Shown piece after piece: positions 63,974 to 64,000 of a stretch of DNA of 64,000 nucleotides. The notes below the pieces were generated by a model. That model did not search any database, was not told where the DNA came from, and saw only the letters and a program-made list of their open reading frames with translations. The translations under genes and the position numbers were made by a program. This DNA comes from JAWXBA01 sp048499805 (GTDB lineage: Bacteria; Gemmatimonadota; Gemmatimonadetes; Gemmatimonadales; GWC2-71-9). The stretch lies in NCBI GenBank assembly GCA_048499805.1, contig JASNZF010000002.1, positions 1 to 64,000 of the forward strand, read 5' to 3'. Positions within the stretch are counted from its first letter, which is position 1; the number at the start of each line of letters is the position of its first letter.

Positions 63974-64000
63974 TCAGCCCTTCCGTGCCAGCAGGAGCCG
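63974..64000 (-). CDS. C-terminal end of a partial gene
   Basis: Nine codons at the window edge read RLLLARKG-stop. Such a tail is common in class I S-adenosylmethionine methyltransferases. Too short to assign. Confidence 0.3.
   Translation of the reverse strand, partial: RLLLARKG

Overview
The window is a GC-rich chromosomal segment with no rRNA, no recognisable phage and no insertion sequence. It most probably comes from a member of the Gemmatimonadota. This is an inference from gene content: a PknB-type kinase fused to a TolB-like propeller, a SusC/SusD pair, a tricorn protease, secreted S9, S15 and M14 peptidases, two DUF5916 outer-membrane proteins, and small secreted proteins with an FSGTWKLDPAQS-like motif. 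Genes are tightly packed, many overlap by 1 to 4 bases, and GTG or TTG starts are common.

Layout. 1-8.2 kb: an S9 peptidase, tRNA-Thr and tRNA-Leu, two paralogous small secreted proteins, a CBS-domain protein, an MhqR/MhqD/MhqO-like quinone-response operon with its probable operator, and tRNA-Pro. 8.3-15.5 kb: a minus-strand run of S9 peptidase, ATP-grasp ligase, ATP-grasp ligase fused to a SET methyltransferase domain, S15 peptidase, and a small ORF built from about thirteen 7-residue repeats. 15.6-22.9 kb: a BNR/Asp-box secreted protein, an overlapping Ser/Thr kinase, and a His-rich membrane protein. 23-31.9 kb: copper nitrite reductase nirK divergent from a diheme cytochrome c, then a serine hydrolase, a tricorn protease and an Omp85-like barrel. 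32-41 kb: a sodium:solute symporter with a tiny upstream membrane protein, a carboxypeptidase-regulatory-domain protein, SusD and SusC, and a serine hydrolase coupled to glutamate dehydrogenase. 42.5-51.5 kb: a Vgb-like propeller, a lipoprotein, GDPD, prfC, a BaiN-type flavoprotein, a short orphan ORF, an M14 peptidase and an SCP2-like protein. 51.7-64 kb: DUF5916 protein 1, histidine-utilisation genes hutU and hutI followed by an amidase and hutG, DUF5916 protein 2, an MBL-fold hydrolase, and the tail of one more gene.

How the genes fit together. The segment reads as a scavenging heterotroph's toolkit. Many secreted peptidases and serine hydrolases, with SusC/SusD and barrel proteins, would break down and import peptides. 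The hut genes would convert histidine-derived urocanate to glutamate, which glutamate dehydrogenase can deaminate. NirK with an adjacent diheme cytochrome suggests nitrite can serve as an electron acceptor.

The two most unusual observations are these. (1) A class of intergenic elements has arms of short G-tract tandem repeats facing C-tract repeats, for example GGGGCAGN units against exactly 17 copies of CCCCGCTG. In six cases the array sits directly at a stop codon with the G-rich strand on the sense side. (2) An ATP-grasp pair carries a SET domain fused to one member, within a possible five-gene peptidase operon. I cannot test either against databases here.
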